Source of the DNA: Ancylomarina sp048268005
GTDB taxonomy: Bacteria > Bacteroidota > Bacteroidia > Bacteroidales > Marinifilaceae
Reading direction: 5' to 3'
NCBI GenBank assembly: GCA_048268005.1
Contig: JBLWWJ010000001.1
Coordinates: 930,001-994,000 of the forward strand
Length of the DNA: 64,000 nt
The notes beneath the pieces were generated by a model, which saw nothing but the letters and a program-made list of their open reading frames with translations, did not search any database and had not been told where the DNA came from. The position numbers were made by a program, and so were the translations under genes. Shown here in pieces: positions 43,730 to 52,565 of the stretch (position 1 is the first letter of the stretch; each line of letters starts with the position of its first letter).

Positions 43730-44395
43730 TTATGACTGAAAAACAAGCATGTAATTCTCAAAAAGGCTCTTTTTTAATTCTTCTATTTGTATGTTCTTTA
43801 ATTGAACAGCTTTATTGTATATATCCACAATAGAACATTTGCTCTCATCTGTTTCCAGAAATATTCGATTTATTGGCATTTGCACAAATATATCTTGAAT
43901 CTTCTTATCAAATAGCAAAGCTTCTCCAAAAGAAAGATAACAGCCATGTTCCAGTAGATTATTGGCAATTTGAATGTTGTTTCTGAAACCATGAATCAGC
44001 CAGGGAGTTGAGGCTTTTACTTTCTTTTTAATCGAAAGGAGTTCCGGAAAGCATCTGACGCAATGAATGATAATAGGTTTCTGTAGTTTTTCAGCTATGG
44101 TAATCTGTTTGATGAAATAGGTTTCCTGGATATGCAATGGGCTTGCCACAGTTCTGTCTAAACCAATTTCTCCAATTGCCAACACTTTATTAATTGGAGC
44201 TATAGTTTTAACAAGTTCCAGGTTTTTGTCTGCACAGTCTTGTTCAAGCTTCCAAGGATGCAAGCCCACCGTGATATATTGGTCAGGAACATGATCCAGG
44301 ATGGTTTGTTCCGGGTAATAATTCACTATAGATAGGACACCATCGGTATGATCCGAGTGGTGTGTGTGTATATCTATAAAGGGTGTTTCGTGCAT
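43730..44395 (-). CDS. Short TatD-like metal-dependent hydrolase
   Basis: A 221-residue member of the TatD family (usual length near 260). Metal ligands remain: HTH near the N-terminus, GEIGLDR, IIHCVRC, LIHGFRN and ETDES. The segment after HTH is unusual and the C-terminus is short, so it belongs to a divergent Bacteroidota subgroup. TatD proteins have 3'-5' DNase activity linked to DNA damage response; whether this branch keeps it is unknown. Confidence 0.82.
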   Translation of the reverse strand: MHETPFIDIHTHHSDHTDGVLSIVNYYPEQTILDHVPDQYITVGLHPWKLEQDCADKNLELVKTIAPINKVLAIGEIGLDRTVASPLHIQETYFIKQITIAEKLQKPIIIHCVRCFPELLSIKKKVKASTPWLIHGFRNNIQIANNLLEHGCYLSFGEALLFDKKIQDIFVQMPINRIFLETDESKCSIVDIYNKAVQLKNIQIEELKKSLFENYMLVFQS

Positions 44396-44584
44396 TTTCT
44401 ATTATTTGCAGGCAAAAATATAAAAATATAGGAAAATGTAACTTTTTATTGGGGATTAGATTGGGAGTGAGGATTTCTCTTTATCCTTGTGATCTTCATT
44501 TTATTACTACACATTTAATAAAGATAAGGTTTTAAATTGACTCATAAAAGCTTTGTCAGAAATAGAGGAATTTCTTCTGCATGC

Positions 44585-44616
44585 CTTGTAAACACAGAAA
44601 TTATTGCTTACTTTGC
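44585..44616 (+). promoter_or_regulatory. Possible promoter for the structured RNA
   Basis: TTG, 20 nt, then TACTTTG, close to a Bacteroidota promoter. It lies about 40 nt before the closing stem. Confidence 0.3.
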
Positions 44617-44654
44617 ATATAAGAAAGGAACGTTCTTTACATATAAGATAAAAG

Positions 44655-44836
44655 CATTTCGCACTAGTTATCGATTGTTAAACTCAACACTTACAAGTTA
44701 CCGAGAAAGCTACACGTCTGCAAAAGCAGGCCCCAACCTTAGGGTTGTTTTAGGACACAGGGGAAACTTGACCAGATGGGCACTCAAATCCTGTTTTATA
44801 GGAGTTTATAAATCCATTAGCTAGTGCGATTTTTTA
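44655..44836 (+). ncRNA. Structured RNA, candidate 6S-like (Bacteroidales-1 type)
   Basis: About 180 nt closed by TCGCACTAG (44659-44667) paired perfectly with CTAGTGCGA (44821-44829), immediately followed by T6. Inside, TAAACTC (44679-44685) pairs with GAGTTTA (44802-44808). A large open region follows, then an apical part with GTCTG/CAGAT, CCCC/GGGG and CAACC/GGTTG. A long closing stem, central bubble, apical hairpin and U-tail is the layout of 6S RNA, which binds RNA polymerase. The T run favours the plus strand. The frame at 44537-44824 that crosses it looks fortuitous. The 6S assignment is inferred from architecture. Confidence 0.5.
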
Positions 44837-44961
44837 TGTCCAAATTTATCTTAAATCTTTACAAACGTCCTTTTAATGTCTATTCAAGTCGATTTCGGGA
44901 ATCTCAGCGGAATTGCTATTTTTGTTCCAAATAAAGGGCTAATCACAAACAAGTATCAGTT

Positions 44962-45723
44962 TTGACTCAGAGATATTTTATACAACTTTCTTATAAGGGA
45001 ACCAATTATCATGGCTGGCAAATACAGCCCAATGCAATCACAGTTCAAGAAGTCTTAAATAAGGCCTTGAGTACGATTCTTAATCAAGAGATTAACGTTG
45101 TAGGATGTGGTAGAACGGATACGGGGGTTCATGCCAGTGACTTTATGGCTCATTTTAATATCAGTGAAGCCAGAGATATTGAAGCTGAGAAATTAGTTTT
45201 TCGACTGAATCGATTTCTACCTTACGATATTGCTGTGAAATCGATGTTTCCTGTCAAGCCGGAAGCACATACGCGTTTCGATGCCTTAAAGAGAACTTAC
45301 CAATACTTTATTACAAAAGATAAAAATCCATTTCGTTCTAATTCTCACTGGCAGATGACGCATCAGCTTGATGTGGATAAGATGAATGAGGCTGCTAAGC
45401 TTCTTTTCGAATACGAAGATTTTACTAGTTTTAGTAAGTTGCATACGGATGCCAAAACTAATATTTGTAAGATCTATAAGGCAGAGTGGGAAGATAGAGG
45501 TGATGAGTTAGTCTTTACGGTTTGTGCCGATCGTTTTCTAAGAAATATGGTTAGGGCCATTGTGGGGACTTTGGTTGAAGTGGGGCGCGGCAAAATGGAT
45601 ATGTCAGGTTTTCGTCAGGTCATTGAAAGTATGAACAGATGTAATGCGGGATCTTCGGTTCCTGGTCATGGTTTGTTCCTTTGTACTATAGAATACCCCA
45701 ATGACTTAAAACTGGAAGATTAA
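44962..45723 (+). CDS. truA: tRNA pseudouridine(38-40) synthase
   Basis: Modifies uridines 38-40 in the anticodon arm of many tRNAs. 253 residues. The catalytic motif CGRTDTGVHA contains Asp53. QLSYKGTNYHGWQ at the N-terminus and FLRNMVRAIVGTL near the C-terminus are typical. No ATG is available at the expected position, so the TTG at 44962 is chosen as start; it gives the usual N-terminus. Confidence 0.96.
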   Translation: MTQRYFIQLSYKGTNYHGWQIQPNAITVQEVLNKALSTILNQEINVVGCGRTDTGVHASDFMAHFNISEARDIEAEKLVFRLNRFLPYDIAVKSMFPVKPEAHTRFDALKRTYQYFITKDKNPFRSNSHWQMTHQLDVDKMNEAAKLLFEYEDFTSFSKLHTDAKTNICKIYKAEWEDRGDELVFTVCADRFLRNMVRAIVGTLVEVGRGKMDMSGFRQVIESMNRCNAGSSVPGHGLFLCTIEYPNDLKLED

Positions 45724-45730
45724 GTCAGTT

Positions 45731-46471
45731 TTATTCATTCCATATTTCCCAACTTTTTTCGGCTTGCAAATGTAGCATTCTTAAGCCATTGTGTGCTTTT
45801 GCACCCTGCTTAATTCCCTTTGACATGAAAAGGGTTGTTGCTGGGTTATATACAAGATCATAAAGGAAATGATCAGAACTTAAATTGGAATAAGGCAGAT
45901 CAGGACATGCATCTGTATTGGGAAATGTGCCAAGTGGGGTGCAGTTAATAATCAATTGGTGATTTGAAATGGTTTCATCATTTAAATCCTCATATGAGAT
46001 TGTTGTATTACTTCTCTGACGAGAAACCGATTTATAGTCGATATTCTGATTCTTTAAGGCTGTTGCGACGGCTTTTGAAGCACCACCTGTACCCAGAATG
46101 AGTGCATTTAGCTTTTTCCCGTCAATAAAATCGGCCACAGATTCTCCAAAACCATAAATATCCGTATTGAATCCCTTTAGATATGCCTTTCCATCTTTTC
46201 GGCGGATTTGTATCGAATTGACAGCTCCAATCTCTTTGGCAAGTGGATCAATTTCATCCAAATAGGCCATCACAGCTTCTTTATAAGGTATCGTAACACA
46301 CAAACCTTTTAGATCTGGATTATCCCGAATGACATCACAGATCATTTCAATACTGGTAATCTCAAAATTTAAAAACTGCGCATCAATCGCTTCATTCTGA
46401 AATTTGTTCGTAAAGTATTGTTTCGAAAAGGAGTGTCCCAGAGGATTACCTATGATGCCGTATGTTTTCAT
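45731..46471 (-). CDS. aroE: Shikimate dehydrogenase
   Basis: Reduces 3-dehydroshikimate to shikimate with NADPH in the aromatic amino-acid pathway. 246 residues. Visible: GNPLGHSFSK, VTIPYKEAV with the catalytic lysine, NTDIYGF with the catalytic aspartate, and the nucleotide motif LGTGGASKAVA. It is convergent with truA and separated by only a few bases. Confidence 0.96.
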   Translation of the reverse strand: MKTYGIIGNPLGHSFSKQYFTNKFQNEAIDAQFLNFEITSIEMICDVIRDNPDLKGLCVTIPYKEAVMAYLDEIDPLAKEIGAVNSIQIRRKDGKAYLKGFNTDIYGFGESVADFIDGKKLNALILGTGGASKAVATALKNQNIDYKSVSRQRSNTTISYEDLNDETISNHQLIINCTPLGTFPNTDACPDLPYSNLSSDHFLYDLVYNPATTLFMSKGIKQGAKAHNGLRMLHLQAEKSWEIWNE

Positions 46472-46497
46472 GAATTCAAGGCTAAAGTGTAAAGATG

Positions 46498-46578
46498 AAA
46501 GGATAAAGGTAAAAGGATAAAGGTAAAAAAGTTAATTCTGTATTCACCACATTATCCCATCACCACATCATCAAATTA
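46498..46578. repeat. Short intergenic repeats between aroE and the DUF368 gene
   Basis: AAAGGATAAAGGTA occurs twice in tandem (46498-46511 and 46512-46525). Beyond it are CACATTATC (46548-46556), CACATCATC and CATCAAATT (46569-46577), words shared with the region at 33583-33619. Confidence 0.5.
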
Positions 46579-47511
46579 TTTTTTTGATTCAGGACTGTAT
46601 TTGTCCATGATGATGATTAAGAAGAAACCAACAAGTGCCAGGGCAATTGCTATTGCCAGATTTGCATTCTGCCCTGATATGCTTTCAAAAGTTTGTGGTA
46701 AGATATTTCTGGTAGTTCCAACCTTTTCAACACCATGGCGATCGATAAAAGTTGAAACCGTTTCTTTCCATGGCCAAACCTTATTCAATGAGCCAATCAT
46801 AAAACCTGATAAGAGAGCGATGGTCATATTATGATATTTTCTTAAAAGCCAGGAAAGTAAATTGGAGAAGCTCAATAAACCCACAACAGCTCCAGCACCA
46901 ACAACGGCAATTACATCCAGTTTAAAACTGCTTAAGGCATCTAAAATAAACTCATATTTACCTAATAACAAGAGGATGAATGCACCTGAAATACCGGGTA
47001 AAATCATGGCGCAAATCGCCAGAGCACCAGATAGAAATAAAAACCAATAAGCGTTGGGCGTTTCGGCAGGCGTCACAACAGTCACCATATAAGCGATGCC
47101 AATGCCTACAAGTATGGCTATAATACTGCGTAATTTCCACTCGGTGATTTTTTTTGCTATAATTATGGCAGAAGCGACAATCAAACCAAAAAAGAAGGAC
47201 CAGATTAAGATGGGATGTTGTTCCAGAAGATATCTAATTAGTTTTGCAATTGACAAGACGCTGATAGCGATTCCAGTAATCAGGGATAGAAGGAATTTTC
47301 CATTTACCGCTTTCCAGAAATCAGCCAGCTTAAAATTTAATAAGAGCTTTATGGAATTCAGGTTAACAGATTTGATGCTTTCTATTAGTTCTTCGTATAT
47401 ACCAGTTATAAACGCAATGGTTCCTCCAGATACGCCAGGTACCACATCGGCAGCACCCATTCCCATGCCTTTCATGGCAATAATAATGTAGTCTTTAATT
47501 GATCGAGTCAT
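46576..47511 (-). CDS. DUF368 family polyprenyl-phosphate transporter
   Basis: A 311-residue membrane protein with about nine hydrophobic segments. The N-terminal GMGMGAADVVPGVSGGTIAF and internal ILPGISGAFILLLLGKYE are the two inverted re-entrant motifs of DUF368. Members of this family (PopT) and DedA proteins were recently shown to return undecaprenyl phosphate across the cytoplasmic membrane for envelope synthesis. The same role is likely here by homology. Confidence 0.92.
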   Translation of the reverse strand: MTRSIKDYIIIAMKGMGMGAADVVPGVSGGTIAFITGIYEELIESIKSVNLNSIKLLLNFKLADFWKAVNGKFLLSLITGIAISVLSIAKLIRYLLEQHPILIWSFFFGLIVASAIIIAKKITEWKLRSIIAILVGIGIAYMVTVVTPAETPNAYWFLFLSGALAICAMILPGISGAFILLLLGKYEFILDALSSFKLDVIAVVGAGAVVGLLSFSNLLSWLLRKYHNMTIALLSGFMIGSLNKVWPWKETVSTFIDRHGVEKVGTTRNILPQTFESISGQNANLAIAIALALVGFFLIIIMDKYSPESKK

Positions 47512-47583
47512 AATGTTAGTGCATATAATGGCCTATATGTATTTTGGAAAAATAGAAATACAAGACCTAAAAAAAAGCTAATT

Positions 47584-48987
47584 CTATTGATTAGCCTTTA
47601 TAATTTGTTTGAATTTGTTATTGTTTTCGAGTTCAGGGAATTGAATAAATATATCCTCAATTTTGTTCTCTGGGTTTGCCATTGCTTTACGAAGATAATG
47701 TTCTGCTGCATTTGCGTCAGCAGCTAGCATATAATAAGCAGCTAAGTTATTCTGTAATTGAACATCTTCAGGACAACGGCCTAAGCTTTCAAGTAAAACG
47801 TCGATAGCGGCTTCTTCTTTTTGGTTTTGATGATAAAACTCAGCTAGTGTAATCGCATAGGTTGGATCATAAGGATCCAGGTTAATCGCTTCACGGAAGC
47901 AGTGAACTGCTTTTTGAGCTTCTGGCATACGAGAATATGCTGAACCCAGAGCAAACCAATAATCAGGGTTTGTATCGTCTAGACTTTTAGCTTCATTTAA
48001 ATAGATTAAACTCTCATCAATCTTATCCTGATAAAGAAGAATGAGTCCCATTCCAAACCATGGATCAGCAAATTTCTCATCTTCTTTGATGGCATTTTCG
48101 TAGTAAATCATAGCTTGATCGTACTCTTCAAGCTTTTCGAAGCATTCTCCTATATAAGAATAGGTAGAGGCATGATCATCATCGAATTCAAGATATTCAA
48201 TATAGCTTTTTATGGCTTCTTCGAATTTCTCACATAAAGCCAAAGCGTTAGCCTTATTAAAATATGCTTTGCTATGTTTTTCGTTGATAGCAATACAGAA
48301 GTCGTAAGCTTCTATCGATTTAAGACTCAGATTGTTTCTATTGTATAAGATGCCCAGATTGTACCAGGCATTGTCAGAAAATGGATCAAGGTTAAGATAT
48401 TCCTTGTAAGCTTCAATACTTTCTTTGTCTTGCTGTAATTTTTCGTAGCAGTAGGCAATCTCAAAAAGTACTTCTGGATCTTCAGGATTTAATAGGTGAA
48501 CCTTCTTAAAATAAGGAAGAGCTAAATCATATAACTCTAAGTGCTCAAATGAGACAGCAATTTTAAACAACAAATCTTCCTTATCATCGTAACACAAACT
48601 CAATGCGATGTCGAATTGAATTTTAGCATTTTGAGGTTTTTTAAGGATATTGTAGATATTCCCTATAAGGATATAAATGTTTTTATTCGTGCTTTCTATC
48701 TTCTTTAGTTTTTTGAGAATAGTAAGCGCTTTAATCTCTTCACCTCTGCTAATAAGCACTTGAGCTTGCTTTAGTTGTAGGGAAATAGAAGAGGGGTGTT
48801 GTTCTATAGCTAATTCTGAAGCATGGTTAGCCTTAGCCAGTTTGCGGTTTTCAAGATAGTGGTCGACGAGGTTTTCAAACTCATGTACATCGAAGTAGCA
48901 TGGCTTGTTATTCCTGAGCATCGTTTCGAATCTGTCAATCGATTCAAGAGCATCATCGTCAAAATAATTCTCAGTATTATCTATCAT
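47584..48987 (-). CDS. TPR-repeat protein
   Basis: A 467-residue protein made of about ten or more tetratricopeptide repeats, e.g. AWYNLGILYNRNNLSLKSIEAY, AYFNKANALALCEKFEEAIKSY and YWFALGSAYSRMPEAQKAVHCF. No signal peptide or membrane segment, so cytoplasmic. It likely scaffolds a complex; the partner is unknown. It lies between thrE and the DUF368 gene, all on the minus strand with short gaps, so an operon is possible. Confidence 0.88.
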   Translation of the reverse strand: MIDNTENYFDDDALESIDRFETMLRNNKPCYFDVHEFENLVDHYLENRKLAKANHASELAIEQHPSSISLQLKQAQVLISRGEEIKALTILKKLKKIESTNKNIYILIGNIYNILKKPQNAKIQFDIALSLCYDDKEDLLFKIAVSFEHLELYDLALPYFKKVHLLNPEDPEVLFEIAYCYEKLQQDKESIEAYKEYLNLDPFSDNAWYNLGILYNRNNLSLKSIEAYDFCIAINEKHSKAYFNKANALALCEKFEEAIKSYIEYLEFDDDHASTYSYIGECFEKLEEYDQAMIYYENAIKEDEKFADPWFGMGLILLYQDKIDESLIYLNEAKSLDDTNPDYWFALGSAYSRMPEAQKAVHCFREAINLDPYDPTYAITLAEFYHQNQKEEAAIDVLLESLGRCPEDVQLQNNLAAYYMLAADANAAEHYLRKAMANPENKIEDIFIQFPELENNNKFKQIIKANQ

Positions 48988-49077
48988 TGATTTATTTGAA
49001 GTGATAATTCTAATAGCAAAAATAGTTTTTATTTGCAGAAATTCAATAATAAGTTATTAACAATACATCTTTTAACC

Positions 49078-50277
49078 CTATTTGGTGTTAAAACTTCCTG
49101 TAAATAATAGCCCTCCGATAACCCCCATTAATATATAGGCAACTTGAGAACCCAGATTACCGGCATTCTCGATGGGAGATCCTAAAAATACCGTACTAAT
49201 CCCCATGAATGCCTTGCTTCCCGGAACCAACATAATGATGCCCTGTGTTATGAAAACGTGACGAGGGGATCTTGTGATATAAGAAAACAGGTGACTCACT
49301 AAAACTACCGTAATACTTCCGATAAAAGTACTGATTAGTATACCTGTGAAAGACAGAAGGACAGTTGCGCTATAACAAATGATGCTTGTGAGAATTCCAT
49401 ATAACATATCTTTTTTTCTCACTTGAAAAATGGGCAAAAGACAGATGGCCAATAATGGAATGCCCAAATAGCTGGTCCATTGTGGCATATTCGACATGGT
49501 CGAATTGATGTTGATATCGCAAAATAGTGGAAGGATAGATAGGCCTAGAATGGTTCCAAAGAATTGCTTAAAGAGTGATATTGAGGCATCAAAAAGTTTG
49601 GCTGAACCAGATACCAGACTTTTGTAAGTGATCTCCTCGAGTGCTGTTGTAATAGCAAGTCCAGGAATAAAAATAATAATGGCTGATAAAATCGTTAGTG
49701 GTATGTTTAGATCAGGAAGCCATAAGGATAATATACCTATGAAAATGGTTACCACAAAGGCAGCCAAAGCTTCAAGAGTGTTGTTCACAAATTGAGATTT
49801 GTGGCTCAAGTAAGTCATGCCATATACGACGATTCCCATGAGACTTGCTACAAAACAAGATATCCAATTCGTTCCCAAAAGTAAACTGAAGGAACCAGCA
49901 CCCAAAGCAAAGGCAAAAGCTAAAATAAGATGATTAACTTTCTTGGTCTGTTTGTATACCATACGAAGTTGAAGGCTAGCTTCATCAAAATCAATTTCAT
50001 CGGCCAGAACTTGGTCTGTAATTTCTACAGACCTGGATAGAGCTCCCAAATTTAATCCTCCAGGAGAAACACTTTCTATATGGTTGTAGGATTCATCTTC
50101 ATTTTCAGTGTAAAAAACATAGTTGATCCATGTAGGCGTATCCATAAAACTACCCCGTATACCTTTCGTTTTTGCAACTTCAGAAAGGTAGATTTGGATT
50201 TTATATGAAGGTACACCATAGATGTGTAATGCTCTTCCTAATTGTATGATAAACTGGTATTGTTTTGGTGTTTTCAA
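49078..50277 (-). CDS. Threonine/serine exporter family protein (ThrE-like)
   Basis: A 399-residue membrane protein fusing both halves of the ThrE family. The N-terminal soluble part (LGRALHIYGVPSYKIQIYLSEVAKTKG) precedes about five membrane helices, and a second five-helix half starts near residue 260. Corynebacterium ThrE exports threonine and serine. Substrate here is inferred only. Confidence 0.88.
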   Translation of the reverse strand: MKTPKQYQFIIQLGRALHIYGVPSYKIQIYLSEVAKTKGIRGSFMDTPTWINYVFYTENEDESYNHIESVSPGGLNLGALSRSVEITDQVLADEIDFDEASLQLRMVYKQTKKVNHLILAFAFALGAGSFSLLLGTNWISCFVASLMGIVVYGMTYLSHKSQFVNNTLEALAAFVVTIFIGILSLWLPDLNIPLTILSAIIIFIPGLAITTALEEITYKSLVSGSAKLFDASISLFKQFFGTILGLSILPLFCDININSTMSNMPQWTSYLGIPLLAICLLPIFQVRKKDMLYGILTSIICYSATVLLSFTGILISTFIGSITVVLVSHLFSYITRSPRHVFITQGIIMLVPGSKAFMGISTVFLGSPIENAGNLGSQVAYILMGVIGGLLFTGSFNTK

Positions 50278-50365
50278 TGCTCTAAATCCTATTTATTTTT
50301 AAGTGGAACAAATATAGATAAGACTTTTGAGCTGGCGTGAGATTTTGGGGAATAAATTTTGGAAA

Positions 50366-50399
50366 TAAAAAAAGGATCAACACTTTCGTATTGATCCTC
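50366..50399 (-). terminator. Terminator after tRNA-Leu
   Basis: AGGATCAA (50373-50380) pairs with TTGATCCT (50391-50398); T7 follows on the minus strand. Confidence 0.85.
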
Positions 50400-50403
50400 T
50401 TTG

Positions 50404-50485
50404 TGCGGATGAAGGGACTCGAACCCCCACGCCTCTCGGCACTAGATCCTAAGTCTAGCGCGGCTACCAATTACGCCACATCCGC
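50404..50485 (-). tRNA. tRNA-Leu (UAG)
   Basis: On the minus strand GCGGATG at the 5' end pairs with CATCCGC at the 3' end. The anticodon stem GCTAGA/TCTAGT encloses loop CTTAGGA with anticodon TAG, which reads CUA/CUN leucine codons. The long variable arm (GTGCCGAGAGGCGTG) is typical of class-II tRNA-Leu, and GGTTCGAGTCC is the T arm. CCA is not encoded. Length 82 nt. A terminator follows. Confidence 0.95.
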
Positions 50486-50868
50486 GTTTCTCTTGATTGC
50501 GATGCAAAGATGGTGTGTTTTTCTATTATCTCCAAGCTTTTTTTGAATAAAAATCACAGAAAGGTCAATGTTTATAGCCTTTGTGGAGGGAATTGGTTGA
50601 ACTTCAAATATTAAGGGGTTTTGATTTTTTTGCAATTTATTTCCAGAAAATAGAGTCGGCCAGATGGATATGTATTGACTGATTAAAATATGGTGTCATT
50701 TTAGGAGAGATTTTCAAAAATACCATGCTCTGAATTATAGATGAATAGGAATATTTGAAGAAATAAAGATGAATCTAAGTTTAGAATTCATATTTTAGTG
50801 AGCATTCATATGATAAGAAATTATTCCTTCCCAACAAGAAGGTGATGGCACCAATCAACAAGTTATAA
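50486..50868. other. Intergenic region without a recognisable gene
   Basis: About 380 AT-rich bases between the tRNA and the glycosylase gene. Nothing further is visible apart from the presumed tRNA promoter next to the tRNA. Confidence 0.45.
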
Positions 50869-52077
50869 ATGGTTAAATTAAAAGATACCCTTTCTTTTCC
50901 CCAGGCTAGAAAACTAGTACTGCACTCGCAAGGTTTGCCTGCAATCAAGCAAGGTGGTATGGCGATAGATGCTACTTTGTCGGCTATAGAACGACTGGGC
51001 TATATTCAGATTGATACGATCTCTGTTATTCAGCGGGCTCATCACCATACTCTGTGGGCACGCAACCCTCGTTATCAAACGAGTCATCTTGATCAGCTGG
51101 TGGCCGATAAAAAGGTGTTTGAGTACTGGTCGCATGCCGCAGCTTACTTGCCTATGCGAGATTATCGTTTCAGTTTGGTTCGTAAACAGGCCTTAATAAA
51201 AGGTGAGCTGAATCATTGGTACGAACGTGATGAGAAGTTAATGAATTCAGTGCTGATACGTATTTCCAACGAAGGTCCGTTGATGGCAAAAGATTTTGAA
51301 CATACAGGCAAAAAAGGCGTGGACTGGATGAGTAAACCTGCCAAGCGAGCTTTGGAATATCTCTTTATGCAAGGTGAATTGATGATTCCATATCGAAATA
51401 ATTTTCACAAGGTTTACGATCTTACTGAGCGTGTTTTACCTAAAGGGATAGGTGTTAGTATACCCACACAAGATGAATATGCTCGTTTTTTAATTACCCG
51501 ATACCTGAAAAGTAATGGCCTGGGATTGCTGAGTGAAATGATTTACTTGTTGAAAAATATAAAAGCTTTAGTTAGTGCGACTTTGCAAGAGATGCTTTTA
51601 AGTGGAGAGGTGGTTCAGGTAAAACTTGGTGACATTAGTTATTACGCTTTGCCAGAGTCATTAGAGCTTCTGAATAAACCACTTTCTCGAAGTAAATTGA
51701 AAATTCTTTCTCCTTTCGATAATCTACTTATTCAGCGAAAGCGTATGAAGGCTTTATTTGATTTTGATTATCAGATTGAATGTTATGTGCCTGAGGCAAA
51801 ACGCCAGTATGGCTATTTCTCACTTCCCATATTATGGGATGGGAAACTTGTTGCACGAATGGATTGTAAGGCAGAAAGAAAAGAATCCTTGCTGCACATC
51901 AAGAATCTGGTGTTAGAGCCTGGATTGCTTAAGACAGATGCTTTTGCTCTTGCTTTGAGTCAGGAGCTTAAAGCTTTTATGAAATTTAATGCTTGTACAC
52001 ATGTCCAGTTACACCGAACTAGTCCAAGGAATTTTAAGTCGAGCTTGCAAATTGCAATTGATGCATTGATCAGGTAG
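50869..52077 (+). CDS. YcaQ/AlkZ-type DNA glycosylase (winged-helix family)
   Basis: A 402-residue HTH_42-family protein. The motif IQIDTISVIQRAHHHTLW holds the catalytic Gln-x-Asp of the YcaQ branch, and FEYWSHAAAYLPMRDYRF is also diagnostic. YcaQ and AlkZ unhook interstrand DNA crosslinks and remove bulky alkyl adducts. The C-terminal part (ILSPFDNLLIQRKRMKALF, then a beta-barrel segment) matches. Likely a repair enzyme against genotoxic natural products; activity is inferred. Confidence 0.9.
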   Translation: MVKLKDTLSFPQARKLVLHSQGLPAIKQGGMAIDATLSAIERLGYIQIDTISVIQRAHHHTLWARNPRYQTSHLDQLVADKKVFEYWSHAAAYLPMRDYRFSLVRKQALIKGELNHWYERDEKLMNSVLIRISNEGPLMAKDFEHTGKKGVDWMSKPAKRALEYLFMQGELMIPYRNNFHKVYDLTERVLPKGIGVSIPTQDEYARFLITRYLKSNGLGLLSEMIYLLKNIKALVSATLQEMLLSGEVVQVKLGDISYYALPESLELLNKPLSRSKLKILSPFDNLLIQRKRMKALFDFDYQIECYVPEAKRQYGYFSLPILWDGKLVARMDCKAERKESLLHIKNLVLEPGLLKTDAFALALSQELKAFMKFNACTHVQLHRTSPRNFKSSLQIAIDALIR

Positions 52078-52093
52078 GGTGTATGTGAAAAAA

Positions 52094-52125
52094 AATAAGC
52101 ACAGATTACTCATCTGTGCTTTTGT
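52094..52125. terminator. Bidirectional terminator
   Basis: AGCACAGAT pairs with ATCTGTGCT, with T4 on the plus side and T8 on the minus side. It lies between convergent genes. Confidence 0.85.
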
Positions 52126-52139
52126 GTTATTATAGATCA

Positions 52140-52400
52140 TTAGTCTCTTTCGCTTGCAATTGAAGTTACCAACTTCATTTTGCTCATAACATAAGCATGA
52201 GCGTTTTTTTTATGTGGTAAGGTGCATTCGCTGCAGTCTTTAAAGCCGTTGGTGTATTTAAAGTTTCCTCCACATTTATCTTTCAACATATATAGCGGAC
52301 AGAAACAAAACAGACAATTAAACTCATCTTCGTTCTCAACTTTATGGCAGGGGAAGTATTCACACTTTCTATTCTGGGTAAACTTATAATGTTCGGACAT
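52140..52400 (-). CDS. Cysteine-rich small domain protein
   Basis: An 86-residue protein with nine cysteines and several histidines: NRKCEYFPCHKV, NCLFCFCPLY, DKCGGNF and DCSECTLPHKK. This is the cysteine-rich small domain family, often near cobalamin genes. It probably binds metal or an Fe-S cluster. No cobalamin gene is in this window, so its role is open. Confidence 0.88.
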   Translation of the reverse strand: MSEHYKFTQNRKCEYFPCHKVENEDEFNCLFCFCPLYMLKDKCGGNFKYTNGFKDCSECTLPHKKNAHAYVMSKMKLVTSIASERD

Positions 52401-52565
52401 ATCTTCAATGTTTTACTGATGTTCTTCTTGAGGGATGTATTTATTTTGATGTAAAGTAAAACATCATCATGGATTATTCCAATCTATTATTTAGTTTTTC
52501 AAACATCATGATACTGTCTGAGAGAATAGAAGTGTGATTATTTAATTGAAAATATCACGTCTTTT

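Noticed and set aside
44537..44824. A 95-codon TTG-started frame upstream of truA
   Set aside because: It spans the structured RNA candidate, has no ATG start, shows no recognisable domain, and its end falls at the closing stem. Treated as fortuitous.
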